NCBI GenBank assembly: GCA_977017575.1
Contig: CDRNVI010000019.1
Location: 310,001-374,000 of the forward strand
From: Paramoeba atlantica
Lineage: Eukaryota > Discosea
Length of the DNA: 64,000 bases
Reading direction: 5' to 3'
Shown here: in pieces, positions 17,136-26,728 of the stretch
Numbering within the stretch: the first letter of the stretch is position 1
How the letters are laid out: every line of letters starts with the position of its first letter
The notes under the pieces: generated by a model
Told to the model about the DNA's origin: nothing
The model's database searches: none
Seen by the model: only the letters and a program-made list of their open reading frames with translations
Made by a program: the position numbers and the translations under genes

Positions 17136-19256
17136 TTAAAGACTAAGTGGTCGTAATTCATGAGTCCTATTACGAGAAAACACCACACTGGAGACAAACA
17201 CTCCAATTGCAATGGACAATGCGACGGTCATGACAGAAATAGCGAACGGTCCCCCAGTTTCTGCCCCTACGATAGACATTGTGGCTCCTCGAACTCCGAG
17301 ACCCCCGGGCACTAAAAGCAAAATACCGTTCAATACGGGGATAATGCTTGGGCGCTTCTTGTAGATGGCGTACAGATTGCCGAGGGTCGCAATGACAAAC
17401 GCCGAACAGGTTGTTGCAATCTCAGGTGAGCAACGCATTTCGCATAACATATGAACTGCGAATCCTACGGTAGAAACCACAATCTGAATCGGCAATTGTT
17501 TAAATGAGCTATTCAAAAGAATGCCGAAACACAGTGCAAGTATCGGAAAAAGTGCCAAAGCCACAAGAGGGAGGTCTACGGAGACCACGACATGAGGATG
17601 TATATGAAGATTGGCAGTCTCCGCCCAAGCGAGTTGTGATCCGATCGTTATTCCAATGGCATACAGGATTACCTTGAACATAGCATAAACCATGCGTGTT
17701 GTACCCGTTACTATTTGTCCCTGTGAAAGTTCCATGACTGATGTGGTCAGAGATAGACCAGGAAGAAGCCACACCATACTTCCAAGCACACTGGGATAAA
17801 AGGCAACTTTGTCTGTCACATAGACTTGGATCAAGCGGACGGCCGCGGCACAAATAATTGTGCTAAAAAATCCCCCAAGCTGATTAAGTTTTGGTGTAAT
17901 TTTAGCCTCGATACGTTGGTCCATGATTCCAACGAACAACCCGAGACCTGAAGCAAATACTGCATCCTCCCAACTTCCACCGAACAAGGCGAGTGTGCTT
18001 ACCCCTCCTGCAAATATGAAGGCCAACAGCGTGACCCACAAAGCCCAAGGGTCATTTTTCATCATAATGCGGTCGAGCTCTTGAATACCTTCCTGAAGTC
18101 CCTCGCCCACGTACGTCCCCTCCGCACAGTTTCGCGCAATGTCATCAATCTTCTCTAGTTTCGCAAGGTTGTATCCCCCGGTGGTATCGACAAACATGGT
18201 TTCATTCGCCCCATGGGTGCCAAACGTAACCAAAACATGGTTGGGCATGGTCTTAAACGTGGACGGAAGACCCAGCCCCTCGGAGGCCAGTCGCAGACTC
18301 TCATCCACGTGGTGGGCGGGACACCCGTAGAGCTGGTACAGCTGCGCCATTCGAATCAGGAAGTCCTCTTTTCGGACAATCTCTACGGCATCGTTCATGG
18401 TGATCGGGCGGTGCATTGCGGCGACCAGGGCGCGGGGGCTTAAGCTGGGGGGGTAGGACTCGAGGTAACCCCCGGGGTGCTGTTGTTGCATCGCACTCAT
18501 GCGTTGGACCTCTCCTAAATCGAGTTGAAGAGAGGGGAGGGACATGCGGTCGTTTGGCATGGTATCGGCGCGGTTTCGAGGGGTGGGAGGCTCGTAGGAG
18601 TGGGGCATCGGCGAGGACATGGGAGAGGCCATAGCGATCTCTGGTTTTTCCTCGGACTGGCAAGGGGAGGGCGTCGCGGGTAAGGATTCAGAACTTCGTA
18701 GTCCGCTGGTCTCAGGGGTGGAGGAGGGTAGAGGGGGACTGGTGGGGTCCGTGCTACATGCGGGCTGAAGGAGAGAGGTCGGTCCGTGTTCATCTGGGGT
18801 GTCAGGGAGACTTTCCATAGTTGGCGTGTGTGGCGGACTTCGAATGTAGCTGTGCCCTGCTGCGTGCAAATGGCTGGCATAAGGTGAAGCGACCGGAGGA
18901 GAGTCCGCCTCGTGCCTGCCGTCGAGCATTCGAAGAGAATTGGGTGAGGCCATGGAGTTTGGCGGTGCATAGAAATTTGAAAAACTGCCTTGGCGTCCAG
19001 GGGATTGTGGCATGGCGTAACTGGAGGTGCCCATGACGGGCCTCGTCTGTAAGAGTTCGAAAGGTGCGGCTGGTGATTGGCCTTTAAGAAGGCTCAACGA
19101 TGGACTTTTGCGCTTTTTAGAGGAAGTGGACTTATTGGTTTTCGAAGACCCGTTTTTCTCTACGGGGAGATCAGAGACACTGGGGGATGGGCTAATGCCA
19201 AATGAAGCGACTTCAGAGTGTGAAGAAATCTTCTTTTTTGAAGATGCAGGAGTCAT
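17136..19256 (-). CDS. ThrE/YjjP-family membrane transporter with long disordered N-terminus
   Basis: 706 aa from the ATG at 19256. Residues 1 to about 275 are Ser/Pro-rich and disordered. The remainder has the two ThrE modules: a soluble start (NDAVEIVRKEDFLIRMAQLY, LYGCPAHHVDES) then about ten membrane helices, including WALWVTLLAFIFAGG, LPGLSLTTSVMELSQGQIV and LLLVPGGLGVRGA. In bacteria this family exports threonine and serine; in fungi the homologues are uncharacterised membrane proteins. Substrate unknown here. The N-terminal coding region is C-rich on the coding strand, with a shift near base 18300-18400. Confidence 0.85.
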   Translation of the reverse strand: MTPASSKKKISSHSEVASFGISPSPSVSDLPVEKNGSSKTNKSTSSKKRKSPSLSLLKGQSPAAPFELLQTRPVMGTSSYAMPQSPGRQGSFSNFYAPPNSMASPNSLRMLDGRHEADSPPVASPYASHLHAAGHSYIRSPPHTPTMESLPDTPDEHGPTSLLQPACSTDPTSPPLPSSTPETSGLRSSESLPATPSPCQSEEKPEIAMASPMSSPMPHSYEPPTPRNRADTMPNDRMSLPSLQLDLGEVQRMSAMQQQHPGGYLESYPPSLSPRALVAAMHRPITMNDAVEIVRKEDFLIRMAQLYQLYGCPAHHVDESLRLASEGLGLPSTFKTMPNHVLVTFGTHGANETMFVDTTGGYNLAKLEKIDDIARNCAEGTYVGEGLQEGIQELDRIMMKNDPWALWVTLLAFIFAGGVSTLALFGGSWEDAVFASGLGLFVGIMDQRIEAKITPKLNQLGGFFSTIICAAAVRLIQVYVTDKVAFYPSVLGSMVWLLPGLSLTTSVMELSQGQIVTGTTRMVYAMFKVILYAIGITIGSQLAWAETANLHIHPHVVVSVDLPLVALALFPILALCFGILLNSSFKQLPIQIVVSTVGFAVHMLCEMRCSPEIATTCSAFVIATLGNLYAIYKKRPSIIPVLNGILLLVPGGLGVRGATMSIVGAETGGPFAISVMTVALSIAIGVFVSSVVFSRNRTHELRPLSL

Positions 19257-19629
19257 CAATTGCGAGATTCACGAATCTCTGGATCAAAACTGTGCCAATG
19301 CGAAGCTCTCACGAAGCATCCAGCCTAATAGGGAGTTAAATCTATAAAAAAAAATATAAAAAAGACTAAAAAATGAAATCTATTGAAAACAACTTATTCC
19401 TATTTTTATAATATAGCTAGTGTACGACTTTTTGACATCAAATAATGGATGATTGGTTACAATACTGGGTCTTTCCTTCCAATATGCTATAAAGACTATT
19501 TACAGAGATTTCCAATGCCGTACAGACGTTTCAAAAGTGGTACACATGTTGTAGTTAGTGATAGTTCAAGACACTGTCTTTAGATACATGTGGGTGATCA
19601 ATAGTTTATAACTAATAATTTTAAGGCTT
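19257..19629. other. Intergenic, no gene seen
   Basis: AT-rich DNA upstream of the transporter. On the minus strand pyrimidine-rich runs near 19350-19375 could serve as trans-splice tracts. No other feature. Confidence 0.5.
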
Positions 19630-20832
19630 TCAAGAGCCAATAAGCGGGCAATCAAGTTTATGTCTTAATTTTCGTATAATGAACAAGTTCCCTTCCTGTC
19701 TTTTGGCACGTGCGAGGACTCTTTCCTGCATTTGCATGTTAGCAGGCGATATTTTACCTCCTTTCTTGAGGAAAGGTCGAACCAATTCTTTCTGATGGGT
19801 GCGCATATAGGGAATGACTTGTAGCTTGCTTTTCTTTTGCATTTTCTTGAGCTTGTTCTTTATTTTCATTTTTTGTGATTGAATTCTTTTTCTATTTGAT
19901 AGAAGAGCCTTGGATGTATTTTTTGTTTTATTTGGATTTAGCGGCGGGGGTTTAAGAAATATTCTTAATGCTTCTATTTGATTCGTCTTCGCAGTAAGTC
20001 CGTCCTTTTCCTTATTGTGTGTAGAATGCTTCGCCTTCTTCTTTGTTCGCTTTTTCTTTTTAGTCGGTCGCAGGCCGCTCCTTCCAATTCCAAGGAGGTG
20101 TACCATTGAAACATTCTGTGGGGTTGGAAGCGGGGGTATGGATGGGACCGATTTTGGTACATCATCAACCTTAGTACTCGACTTTGCTTGTCCCTTCAGC
20201 ACTACTTGAGTCTTCTTGTCATTTGAATGACTACTCGCATTTGAGTCTAAAACAGGAACAGGAACAGAAACAAGTTTTGGAGGATGGAACAAGCGACACG
20301 AAGAATTAGCGCACGCCACTCCGTATGGGCAATTAGGATGTTTTTTCGTGCATTTGGTGTTGCGGCACCATTTCCCAAAAGGACATGGATCACAAGAAAG
20401 ATTGGGACTTGAGTCAACATAGACGAAGTCTGGCCCTTTCTTTTCCTGTGGCTCTCTGCCTACAACCACAAGAGAGTTCGTTTTATTTTCTTTTGACGCC
20501 AAAGTAGGGTGACTAAACGCGCAATCGGGATCGCGGCAACTTTCGCCACGGAGGCACAGGGGATGTTGTAAGCGACAATGAGTATCGGTACATCGGCTTC
20601 CCTGGGGGCAAGGAGGGATAGTGGAGGATGTGCGATACCACCAGGCGGGAACATCTGGCATACGAACTTTCACCTCCTTACGAGCAGCTTTGGGGGACCC
20701 TATTGTCATTACGCACGTTATGAGCTGTCGGCAAGATTCCTTCCATGGCCTGTTTGACTCAACTCGAGCTGCAGACGAACAAAGCAAGAGCGGAAGCCTT
20801 CTCCGCCATGTGCCTAAACAAAGATTTGACAT
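19630..20832 (-). CDS. CCCH zinc-finger protein, Nab2/ZC3H14-like fingers
   Basis: 400 aa. Four CCCH fingers of spacing Cx5Cx4Cx3H occur in two pairs: CPQGSRCTDTHCRLQH and LCLRGESCRDPDCAFSH (about residues 74-105), then PCPFGKWCRNTKCTKKH and NCPYGVACANSSCRLFH (about 147-185). Such compact fingers bind poly(A) or other RNA in Nab2/ZC3H14. The C-terminal half is extremely lysine-rich (KKKKRTKKKAKHS, KMKIKNKLKKMQKKSK) and could be nuclear or RNA-binding. The first 40 residues look non-conserved; an internal Met at about residue 42 (MTIGSPKAARKE) may be the real start. Confidence 0.7.
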   Translation of the reverse strand: MSNLCLGTWRRRLPLLLCSSAARVESNRPWKESCRQLITCVMTIGSPKAARKEVKVRMPDVPAWWYRTSSTIPPCPQGSRCTDTHCRLQHPLCLRGESCRDPDCAFSHPTLASKENKTNSLVVVGREPQEKKGPDFVYVDSSPNLSCDPCPFGKWCRNTKCTKKHPNCPYGVACANSSCRLFHPPKLVSVPVPVLDSNASSHSNDKKTQVVLKGQAKSSTKVDDVPKSVPSIPPLPTPQNVSMVHLLGIGRSGLRPTKKKKRTKKKAKHSTHNKEKDGLTAKTNQIEALRIFLKPPPLNPNKTKNTSKALLSNRKRIQSQKMKIKNKLKKMQKKSKLQVIPYMRTHQKELVRPFLKKGGKISPANMQMQERVLARAKRQEGNLFIIRKLRHKLDCPLIGS

Positions 20833-21227
20833 GAACCTATTGATCCAGATATTTCACAGTTCTATTGCTTTTTAACCAGATTAAAACTGGCATACATTTT
20901 TTAAAAATATTTCAGAAATACATGTATGCAATGTATGTCATGCTAGAGGTACATGCTTTATACATTCAACTCTGTACAATGCAACTTCTAGTACACTGAG
21001 ATAGTGTACAATACTTTATGCATGGTATAGTATTGAACTTTCCTAACCGAAGTTGTATGTGACGTGTCGTACAAAGAGATGCATGTACACTTGCTTGTAT
21101 TCCGTAGACTAGAAAACAGAACCTCAGAGAAACGTCTATCTATTGCAGAGTTCAACAAATAAACATCTATCTATCACTGAGCGCCTGACACTTCCTGTAT
21201 CACAATTTGCTAGGAACCAGATCACAT
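20833..21227. other. Intergenic, no gene seen
   Basis: Spacer of about 400 bp with loosely repeated GTACA-type words (20930-21090). No gene or firm repeat unit recognised. Confidence 0.45.
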
Positions 21228-22550
21228 CTACCTATTAATATTCGTTAGGAAGGAAATCTGCATTTTTGCACGCTCCTCCAAGAAATCATGATACAAATCA
21301 AGATACCCTTCATAATGCTCCGAAAGAAGAGCCTCCAACAACCTATACAAACCATCCCCTCCTTCCTGCGCTCTTCTCCTTCCACCCTCCCCACTCCCCC
21401 CCATCCCCGTCTCCGCCTCCTCCCTTGCACTACTCGGCAGCGACCAAAACGCGTTCTCCTCCACAAACCCCGAACCCACCCCACCCCTTCCCCCCTCCCT
21501 CCCCACCTCCCTCTCTAGAAACCCTTTCCCTCCCCCGCTCCTCCGCACCCTCCCCTGGGACTCCGCACGTCCTCCCCGTGAACCCCCCTCCCCCTCCCCC
21601 TGTTCCCCCACCCCTCCCGTTCCCCCACGGCGCCTACGGGAGCACACCGTGGGGTCGTGGTACCGCGGGGGGTGACGACCACCACCACGGCCAACACGAC
21701 GGTTCCCCGGGGTCGCACTCGCGTCCCGGTCCCGCATGGAGTCCCCGAGCGGGGGGCGGGGCTCGGGGGAGCCCCACGGTCCCCGGACACTGTAGGTGTG
21801 GCGACCGGGGGGGAGGGGGGGATGCGACCCGACGAGTCCCGTACGACTCCCGGTACTCCGGGCGTTTGAAAGGGGTGGGGTCGGGTCGAGGGGTCCGGGG
21901 GGAGGGGGACTGCCGGGTTTGAGGTCCGAGGGGCGGGGGTAGGTGAAACGGGAACGAGGTCCCGGGAAGGTACGGGTGAGGGGGTCGGGGAGGGGAGGGG
22001 AGGGGTGGGGGTAGGGGTAGGGGTAGGGGAGGGGGGAGATGGAGCGTGGGGGGAGGCTGGGGTGTCGGGGAAAAGGGGGGGAGGGGGTATGTGTAGGGGA
22101 GGGGAAAGGGGGGGAGGAGAGGGGGTTGGGTGTGGGTAGGGTGTGGTGGTGGTGTCGTCTTGTGGGGTCAGGGGAAGGGGTTTGAAGGAGTAGAGTATCG
22201 AGTTTGTGCATCATGGTGGTAAATTTGTTTTCAAGAGAGTCAAGGCGCTGATTTAAGGTAACGGTCTGGGGTCCTTGACCACGGACACTACTCGCCTCGG
22301 CCCCATTCCGCGCGCTGAGGTGCGTGTCTGTGGTGTTCCGCGTGTGGACTTGATTCAGAGGAATGTGCGAAGCAACCAAAGGCTTTTGCTCACTCAGCAC
22401 GAGAGAAGCACTCTTTGTGTCTAATATTTCTTCTCTGGTTACATCAGAATGTACAACAGTTCGCATTGATACATTGCGCGTATGTTGAGGGAAAGCTTCC
22501 CGCAAAGTTCTTAGATTACGTTCTTTTACAGATGACGCATCGTCAGACAT
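21228..22550 (-). CDS. Unidentified protein with extreme Pro/Gly/Arg low-complexity core
   Basis: 440 aa. The first 115 residues look ordinary and include a coiled-coil-like segment (NQRLDSLENKFTTMMHKLDTLLL). Residues 120-230 are Pro/Ser/His-rich, residues 270-385 are Gly/Arg/Glu-rich, and the last 55 return to normal helical sequence (LYRLLEALLSEHYEGYLDLYHDFLEERAKM). The middle reflects DNA composition: the coding strand is C-rich upstream of about 21700 and G-rich downstream of it. Conserved ends around a biased core suggest a real gene whose centre is shaped by mutation bias. No family recognised. Confidence 0.55.
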   Translation of the reverse strand: MSDDASSVKERNLRTLREAFPQHTRNVSMRTVVHSDVTREEILDTKSASLVLSEQKPLVASHIPLNQVHTRNTTDTHLSARNGAEASSVRGQGPQTVTLNQRLDSLENKFTTMMHKLDTLLLQTPSPDPTRRHHHHTLPTPNPLSSPPFPSPTHTPSPPFPRHPSLPPRSISPLPYPYPYPHPSPPLPDPLTRTFPGPRSRFTYPRPSDLKPGSPPPPGPLDPTPPLSNARSTGSRTGLVGSHPPLPPGRHTYSVRGPWGSPEPRPPLGDSMRDRDASATPGNRRVGRGGGRHPPRYHDPTVCSRRRRGGTGGVGEQGEGEGGSRGGRAESQGRVRRSGGGKGFLEREVGREGGRGGVGSGFVEENAFWSLPSSAREEAETGMGGSGEGGRRRAQEGGDGLYRLLEALLSEHYEGYLDLYHDFLEERAKMQISFLTNINR

Positions 22551-22654
22551 GAGATAAGAAGAAATATTCGTACTTTCTAAAAATCAATGTAGTAGCATTA
22601 TTCAGGCTTGAACTGAGTTATTCTATTAAAATAATTTTGCCGTGGTTGTATAAC

Positions 22655-22961
22655 TACACCCCCTTTCATTAATAATGATAATTGGAAAAACATTTTCACC
22701 TCGGACTGTTAAAATTACTCAAAAAATTATCAAAAACATTTCATTCCATCGTTACTCCTCCATGTTACCTCGAGGTTTTTTCCATCATCTCTTTAATCTT
22801 GTCTTGTTTTTTCCCTTCGTAGACAAAGAATCATCCTACACAGATGTATGTTTGTTTCTGATCACCCCTTATTGCGTTCGTAAATAACGATAATGATAAT
22901 AATAATAATAATCTCAGAAAAATTATTATTATCATTATCGTTATTTATGAGAGGGGGTGTA
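22655..22961. mobile_element. Small inverted-repeat element E4 (about 307 bp)
   Basis: Imperfect terminal inverted repeats of about 28 bp, starting TACACCCCCTTTCAT at the left and TACACCCCCTCTCAT at the right (reverse strand, ending 22961). TA occupies both outer ends as a possible target duplication. A second inverted pair of ATAATGATAAT units lies just inside the right end (22883-22950). No coding potential. Resembles a Tc1/mariner-type MITE. Confidence 0.65.
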
Positions 22962-23526
22962 CCGCTCTACCCTCGATTAGTGAAAAAAAAGTGAACAAAA
23001 ACGGTGAAAATATAAAGAGAAACACAGTAATATAATAGAAGAAAAAAATATAAAAGCGGGCCCCGGTGGTCCAAAACTAAAAAAAAAATTGAAAAAAACT
23101 GGGGTCTAGGGGGGGGTCCATGGGGAGCATACGTCGCTATTTTTTTTTTTGGCATTTTTTGTTTTTCAAAATCGAGCGCAGGGAAGTGGTAGAGTAGGCC
23201 GCGGCGATGACTTTCCACCCCCCCTGGTACGCGCAGGAGGGATCCGACAAGGTGAAAATTTCCGAAATTTTTGGGATGACAAAAAAAAAATTGACCCAAA
23301 GAAAAGAAAAATATTTTTTTTCCAAAATCGACTCCTAAAACGTATTTTAAGAGTTTTGGACCTCAGCTACCATTTTACAAAGTTTTTTTCCACAGATTCG
23401 CCTCCCACCACTACTGGCAAGGCATCAAAGACGGCCCAAATTTGGATTAAAATTTCACAATTTTTGGGGAAAGATCGCGCTTTTTCACCCAAAAAACTAG
23501 ATTATTCATGATCTTTTGGCGATTTT
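22962..23526. other. Intergenic low-complexity DNA
   Basis: Homopolymer A and G runs dominate (for example 23085-23160) and short frames are not convincing. No gene recognised. It separates element E4 from the hairpin at 23527-23640. Confidence 0.5.
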
Positions 23527-23640
23527 TCTTTTCTAGGCTCTTCGTTAAACGTGGTGGTAGTTTTCAACGTGAAGCGCGCATCATGGATGACTTCTAAGTT
23601 GAAAACAACTACCGCGTTTAACGAAGAGACTAAAAAAGAT
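23527..23640. repeat. Long hairpin with arms of about 42 bp
   Basis: The left arm (about 23527-23568), containing CTCTTCGTTAAACG and TTTTCAAC, pairs with the right arm (about 23597-23640) with few mismatches. The unpaired centre is about 28 bases. No TA/C-run end as in the other elements. It could be a foldback insertion or a structured transcript near the 3' end of the following minus-strand gene. Confidence 0.65.
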
Positions 23641-23751
23641 ATTCATACTTGACCGAACATAAAAAATACGCGGTGGAAGAGATGAACTAGTAGAACCATA
23701 CTTCGACCGAAAGTAGCAAAAGTGTAAATTACCCCCCCACCACCTGAAAAC

Positions 23752-24525
23752 TTACAACATGACATTGGCCGGTGTGACATGCGGTATGGTTCCGTTAATT
23801 TTATTGTGTCTGAGATCCAAACTCCACAATGGTGAAGGCAATTCGCGCACATCAACAACGCCTTCGAATTTGTTGTTGTGTAATGAAAGAATTGCGAGGT
23901 TCTTGGGCAGGTGCTTCAGTATCAGCTCGCCAGAAAACTGATTACGATGTGCTTGAAATTCTAAGAGTTCTGGCGGGAGACACTGCAACGTGAGTACCCC
24001 ACAAAGTAGATTATTGCTCACGTTAATCGCTTTCAAAAGGGGTGGAAATGCGTCAGCGTCTATACTTCCTGTAAATTCGTTAGCAGAAACGCTGAAAAGT
24101 GACAATGTTTGGGGTAGATTCCCACAGCTAATATTTCCTTGAAAGGAATTGCTTCTACAATAAAATGTAGACAGGACACGCGGAAGCACCTCCCACTCCA
24201 CGATTCCACTAAAACGATTGCCCTGTATGTCAATGACCTCCACCGTATCCGGCAGATATTGCCACAAGAGAGGTCCAGAAAAACCGATAAGAATCCATTG
24301 AATAGATTGTACTAATCTATGCTTCGTACACAAAACTCCTTTCCAAGAACAAGCGTCGATATCTGTATTCCAGGACTCGTGCGGGTTTTCAATTTTATGT
24401 GTAAATCTTGCCAAATCGTACTCAGTAGGAAGCGTTGCACCTCGCAACCGTCCCACTCTGCTACTGTTTTCCATTATAGGGGGCAGACCTTTCAAAGTAA
24501 AAATCCAGACTATCAAAAGCCACAT
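23752..24525 (-). CDS. Secreted leucine-rich-repeat protein (family member 1)
   Basis: 257 aa. An N-terminal signal sequence (MWLLIVWIFTLKGLPPIM) is followed by a cap region with SWNTDIDACSWKGVLC, the pattern of the plant LRRNT_2 cap. About seven repeats then follow, of the form LPxxLxxLxxxxNxFxGxI (IDIQGNRFSGIVE, FSVSANEFTGSI, LSLHNNKFEGVVD). No C-terminal anchor is visible, so it may be secreted. Two close relatives lie at 34953-35537 and 46067-46777. Likely a cell-surface or secreted recognition protein; the ligand is unknown. Confidence 0.8.
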   Translation of the reverse strand: MWLLIVWIFTLKGLPPIMENSSRVGRLRGATLPTEYDLARFTHKIENPHESWNTDIDACSWKGVLCTKHRLVQSIQWILIGFSGPLLWQYLPDTVEVIDIQGNRFSGIVEWEVLPRVLSTFYCRSNSFQGNISCGNLPQTLSLFSVSANEFTGSIDADAFPPLLKAINVSNNLLCGVLTLQCLPPELLEFQAHRNQFSGELILKHLPKNLAILSLHNNKFEGVVDVRELPSPLWSLDLRHNKINGTIPHVTPANVML

Positions 24526-24668
24526 GAGCTCAAATTAATCCTATATCACCATATTTCGAAATGATCTACATGTGCACAGTATAAATTCTATTTAACATAC
24601 TGTAAAATGCTAGCAGAGCAGAAAAACTTCGAATCAGATGCTCTGCGTCTGGAACTTCAGCAACCTAT

Positions 24669-26399
24669 TCACAAAGGACAAGAACAGCCCATCATGCAAT
24701 GACGAATGATGGCGCGCATGTACGCGTCCATGAAATGGTCTAGAGGTGTGATCTCCGATACCTTTTGTGACAATGATTGGAAAACTTCTTCCGAATCCGA
24801 TGTAGTATGATACGGTATACCGGAGATCGAAAGCAAATGAAATGTGCCAAAAAATTCAAAAGACCTCATCAAAGGAGCCATCTCAGGGATCAATAACTCT
24901 TGCGGCGTGGCACTTGAGACTCGTCGACAGCGTGCTGGAGAGCTTCTTGTACTCCCAGCGGGACTGACATCGTTTGAGTCGTTTAGGACAGTGTCAGAAA
25001 TTAGTGAATATGTCACGCGCTTGGGTTTTTCTAGATCACTCCAAAACCACGTTGACACTTTGCGGCGAGCTTCCTCCGCGGCACCTACTATAGTTTCTCG
25101 AGCACTGTCGATCGCATTTAACGTGTCCCGAATCAGTTGCCTAGGAGTGTTGTGTCCCATGGCGATTCGTGGAAATAAGTCCCCACGGTAAACAAAATGG
25201 TGAAAATAGCATGACGCGTTCATAGACTTCACATAGTCACGGAGTCTGTGGTTTCCGATCATGGGTGTTCCTGCAGTGACACAGTACAGTTTACCGTAGA
25301 GCTCATCAAAATGACAGGAGAGAAGGTGAACCGTCGCCAAGGCAGCGATTGCACCGCCCAGTGAGTGTCCACAGTAAACTATGGTAAAACCGTCGCGTAC
25401 CCAATCGAGTACTTCTGGAATCACCACGCGATTGGCTTCGGCCAGAAATCCGCTGTGCACTTTATATCGAGGACGAAGACTTATGCTGTGACAAACCCCA
25501 GGGGTGTCTCCTACGCAAGGCCGTGCCATACGAACATGCACCCGACTGATTTGCATATCGGTCAGACCCGTGCGTGCGTCATGGGTTCCTGGAAACGCAA
25601 CATAACGAATACGACCCGGTGACTCAAACACGGAGTAACGTTGACTCGTAGAAATCACCCGGAGTTTTGTGGAGGCTGGAAGAGCATGGTGAAGGAGGCA
25701 TATCTCTGGGTAGCGCGGGTACTCGTAGCACATGCCGGCGCAGATGAGAGATAACGTAAGAATGCGGTTTACCTTCGGATCTGGAACCAAATTTGCGGTA
25801 TACAATGTCGGTGGGGGAGTGCGCAGCAGGACATGTGTGTCATTTGAGATCCCTATAATCGACCTTGAAAGCTTCTTCATTTTCCACCAGGGCTCATTTT
25901 CTTCGTACGGTACATCTACGACACGGTCGTCGTAGGGTGTGAGTGGGATTGTCGGGAGGAGGCACTCAGGACAGGTCGCAGAGTACGAAAGCGAGGGACA
26001 AAGCTCTCGTTGCACACAGCATTTTCCTGCGTCACACACTTCCAACAGAAGCAATAATCCACTTTGAGGTGTATCACACAGAGCATGATCGTACATGAGC
26101 AGACGCGAGAGACTTTCTCGCATTGCACACCGATCGCAGACATGGACCGGACTGGTAGTAATGCCAAGAGAGGTGTACCTAGCGCGAGAGCAACAAGAAG
26201 CACACACGGCTTTCATACATCGGGCACAGTGGTTTCTTTGTCGATAACTGCGTGTGCAGACGCTGCAGGATAAGCAAGTACAGCGTCCGACGGTATTAAG
26301 ACATGTATTGCATTGCATTCTCGTCATGTCGCGTTGCGGAGAACGGGAACCAAGTGAAAGAAGATCCATTTTCCGTACAGCATAAAATAAATTTCCCAT
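24669..26399 (-). CDS. FYVE-like zinc finger fused to class 3 lipase
   Basis: 576 aa. Residues about 28-96 hold four CxxC pairs and RQRNHCARCMKAVCASCC, the basic motif region of a FYVE finger, which in other proteins binds phosphatidylinositol 3-phosphate on endosomes. The C-terminal part is an alpha/beta-hydrolase of lipase class 3 with the nucleophile elbow YCGHSLGGAIAALA (Ser at about residue 344), the strand VTAGTPMIGN and a following acidic motif VYRGDLFPRIAMGH. Probably an endosomal or vacuolar lipid hydrolase. An alternative start is Met11, just before the DLLSLGSRS segment. Confidence 0.85.
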   Translation of the reverse strand: MGNLFYAVRKMDLLSLGSRSPQRDMTRMQCNTCLNTVGRCTCLSCSVCTRSYRQRNHCARCMKAVCASCCSRARYTSLGITTSPVHVCDRCAMRESLSRLLMYDHALCDTPQSGLLLLLEVCDAGKCCVQRELCPSLSYSATCPECLLPTIPLTPYDDRVVDVPYEENEPWWKMKKLSRSIIGISNDTHVLLRTPPPTLYTANLVPDPKVNRILTLSLICAGMCYEYPRYPEICLLHHALPASTKLRVISTSQRYSVFESPGRIRYVAFPGTHDARTGLTDMQISRVHVRMARPCVGDTPGVCHSISLRPRYKVHSGFLAEANRVVIPEVLDWVRDGFTIVYCGHSLGGAIAALATVHLLSCHFDELYGKLYCVTAGTPMIGNHRLRDYVKSMNASCYFHHFVYRGDLFPRIAMGHNTPRQLIRDTLNAIDSARETIVGAAEEARRKVSTWFWSDLEKPKRVTYSLISDTVLNDSNDVSPAGSTRSSPARCRRVSSATPQELLIPEMAPLMRSFEFFGTFHLLSISGIPYHTTSDSEEVFQSLSQKVSEITPLDHFMDAYMRAIIRHCMMGCSCPL

Positions 26400-26728
26400 A
26401 AAACCAACTTTACGAACGGTAATGTTTCAAAGTCAAACCTTGGCCCCTACAGGGTAACATTCTAAAATGAAATCATTAGAAATAAAGAGACGCATTCCAG
26501 CGAATCTTAGCTTATCTACCACTGTTGTGATCCGGACGAAAAAAAATATTTCAGAATCTCAACAGTAAGGTAATTCTTAAAGATATTACCATCTCCGTTG
26601 TGATCGACAATATATCTGTAACTGCAGAAATTCAAAGCTCATTACTGTGTCTACCGTTTGTAGCATCATACGAATGCGAAAAAAAGAAGTACTCTTTCGA
26701 AGAACATCTTGCAAAATACATCTCCCCA
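26400..26728. other. Intergenic, no gene seen
   Basis: AT-rich spacer between CDC73 and the lipase. No structured RNA, repeat or gene recognised. Confidence 0.5.

Noticed and set aside
21228-22550. Calling the skew-flip islands replication origins
   Set aside because: The direction fits a bidirectional start, but several within 64 kb is more than expected and no independent evidence is available; kept as a hypothesis only.
22675-22887. 70-codon plus-strand frame in E4
   Set aside because: Lies wholly within a MITE-like element and shows only composition-driven residues.
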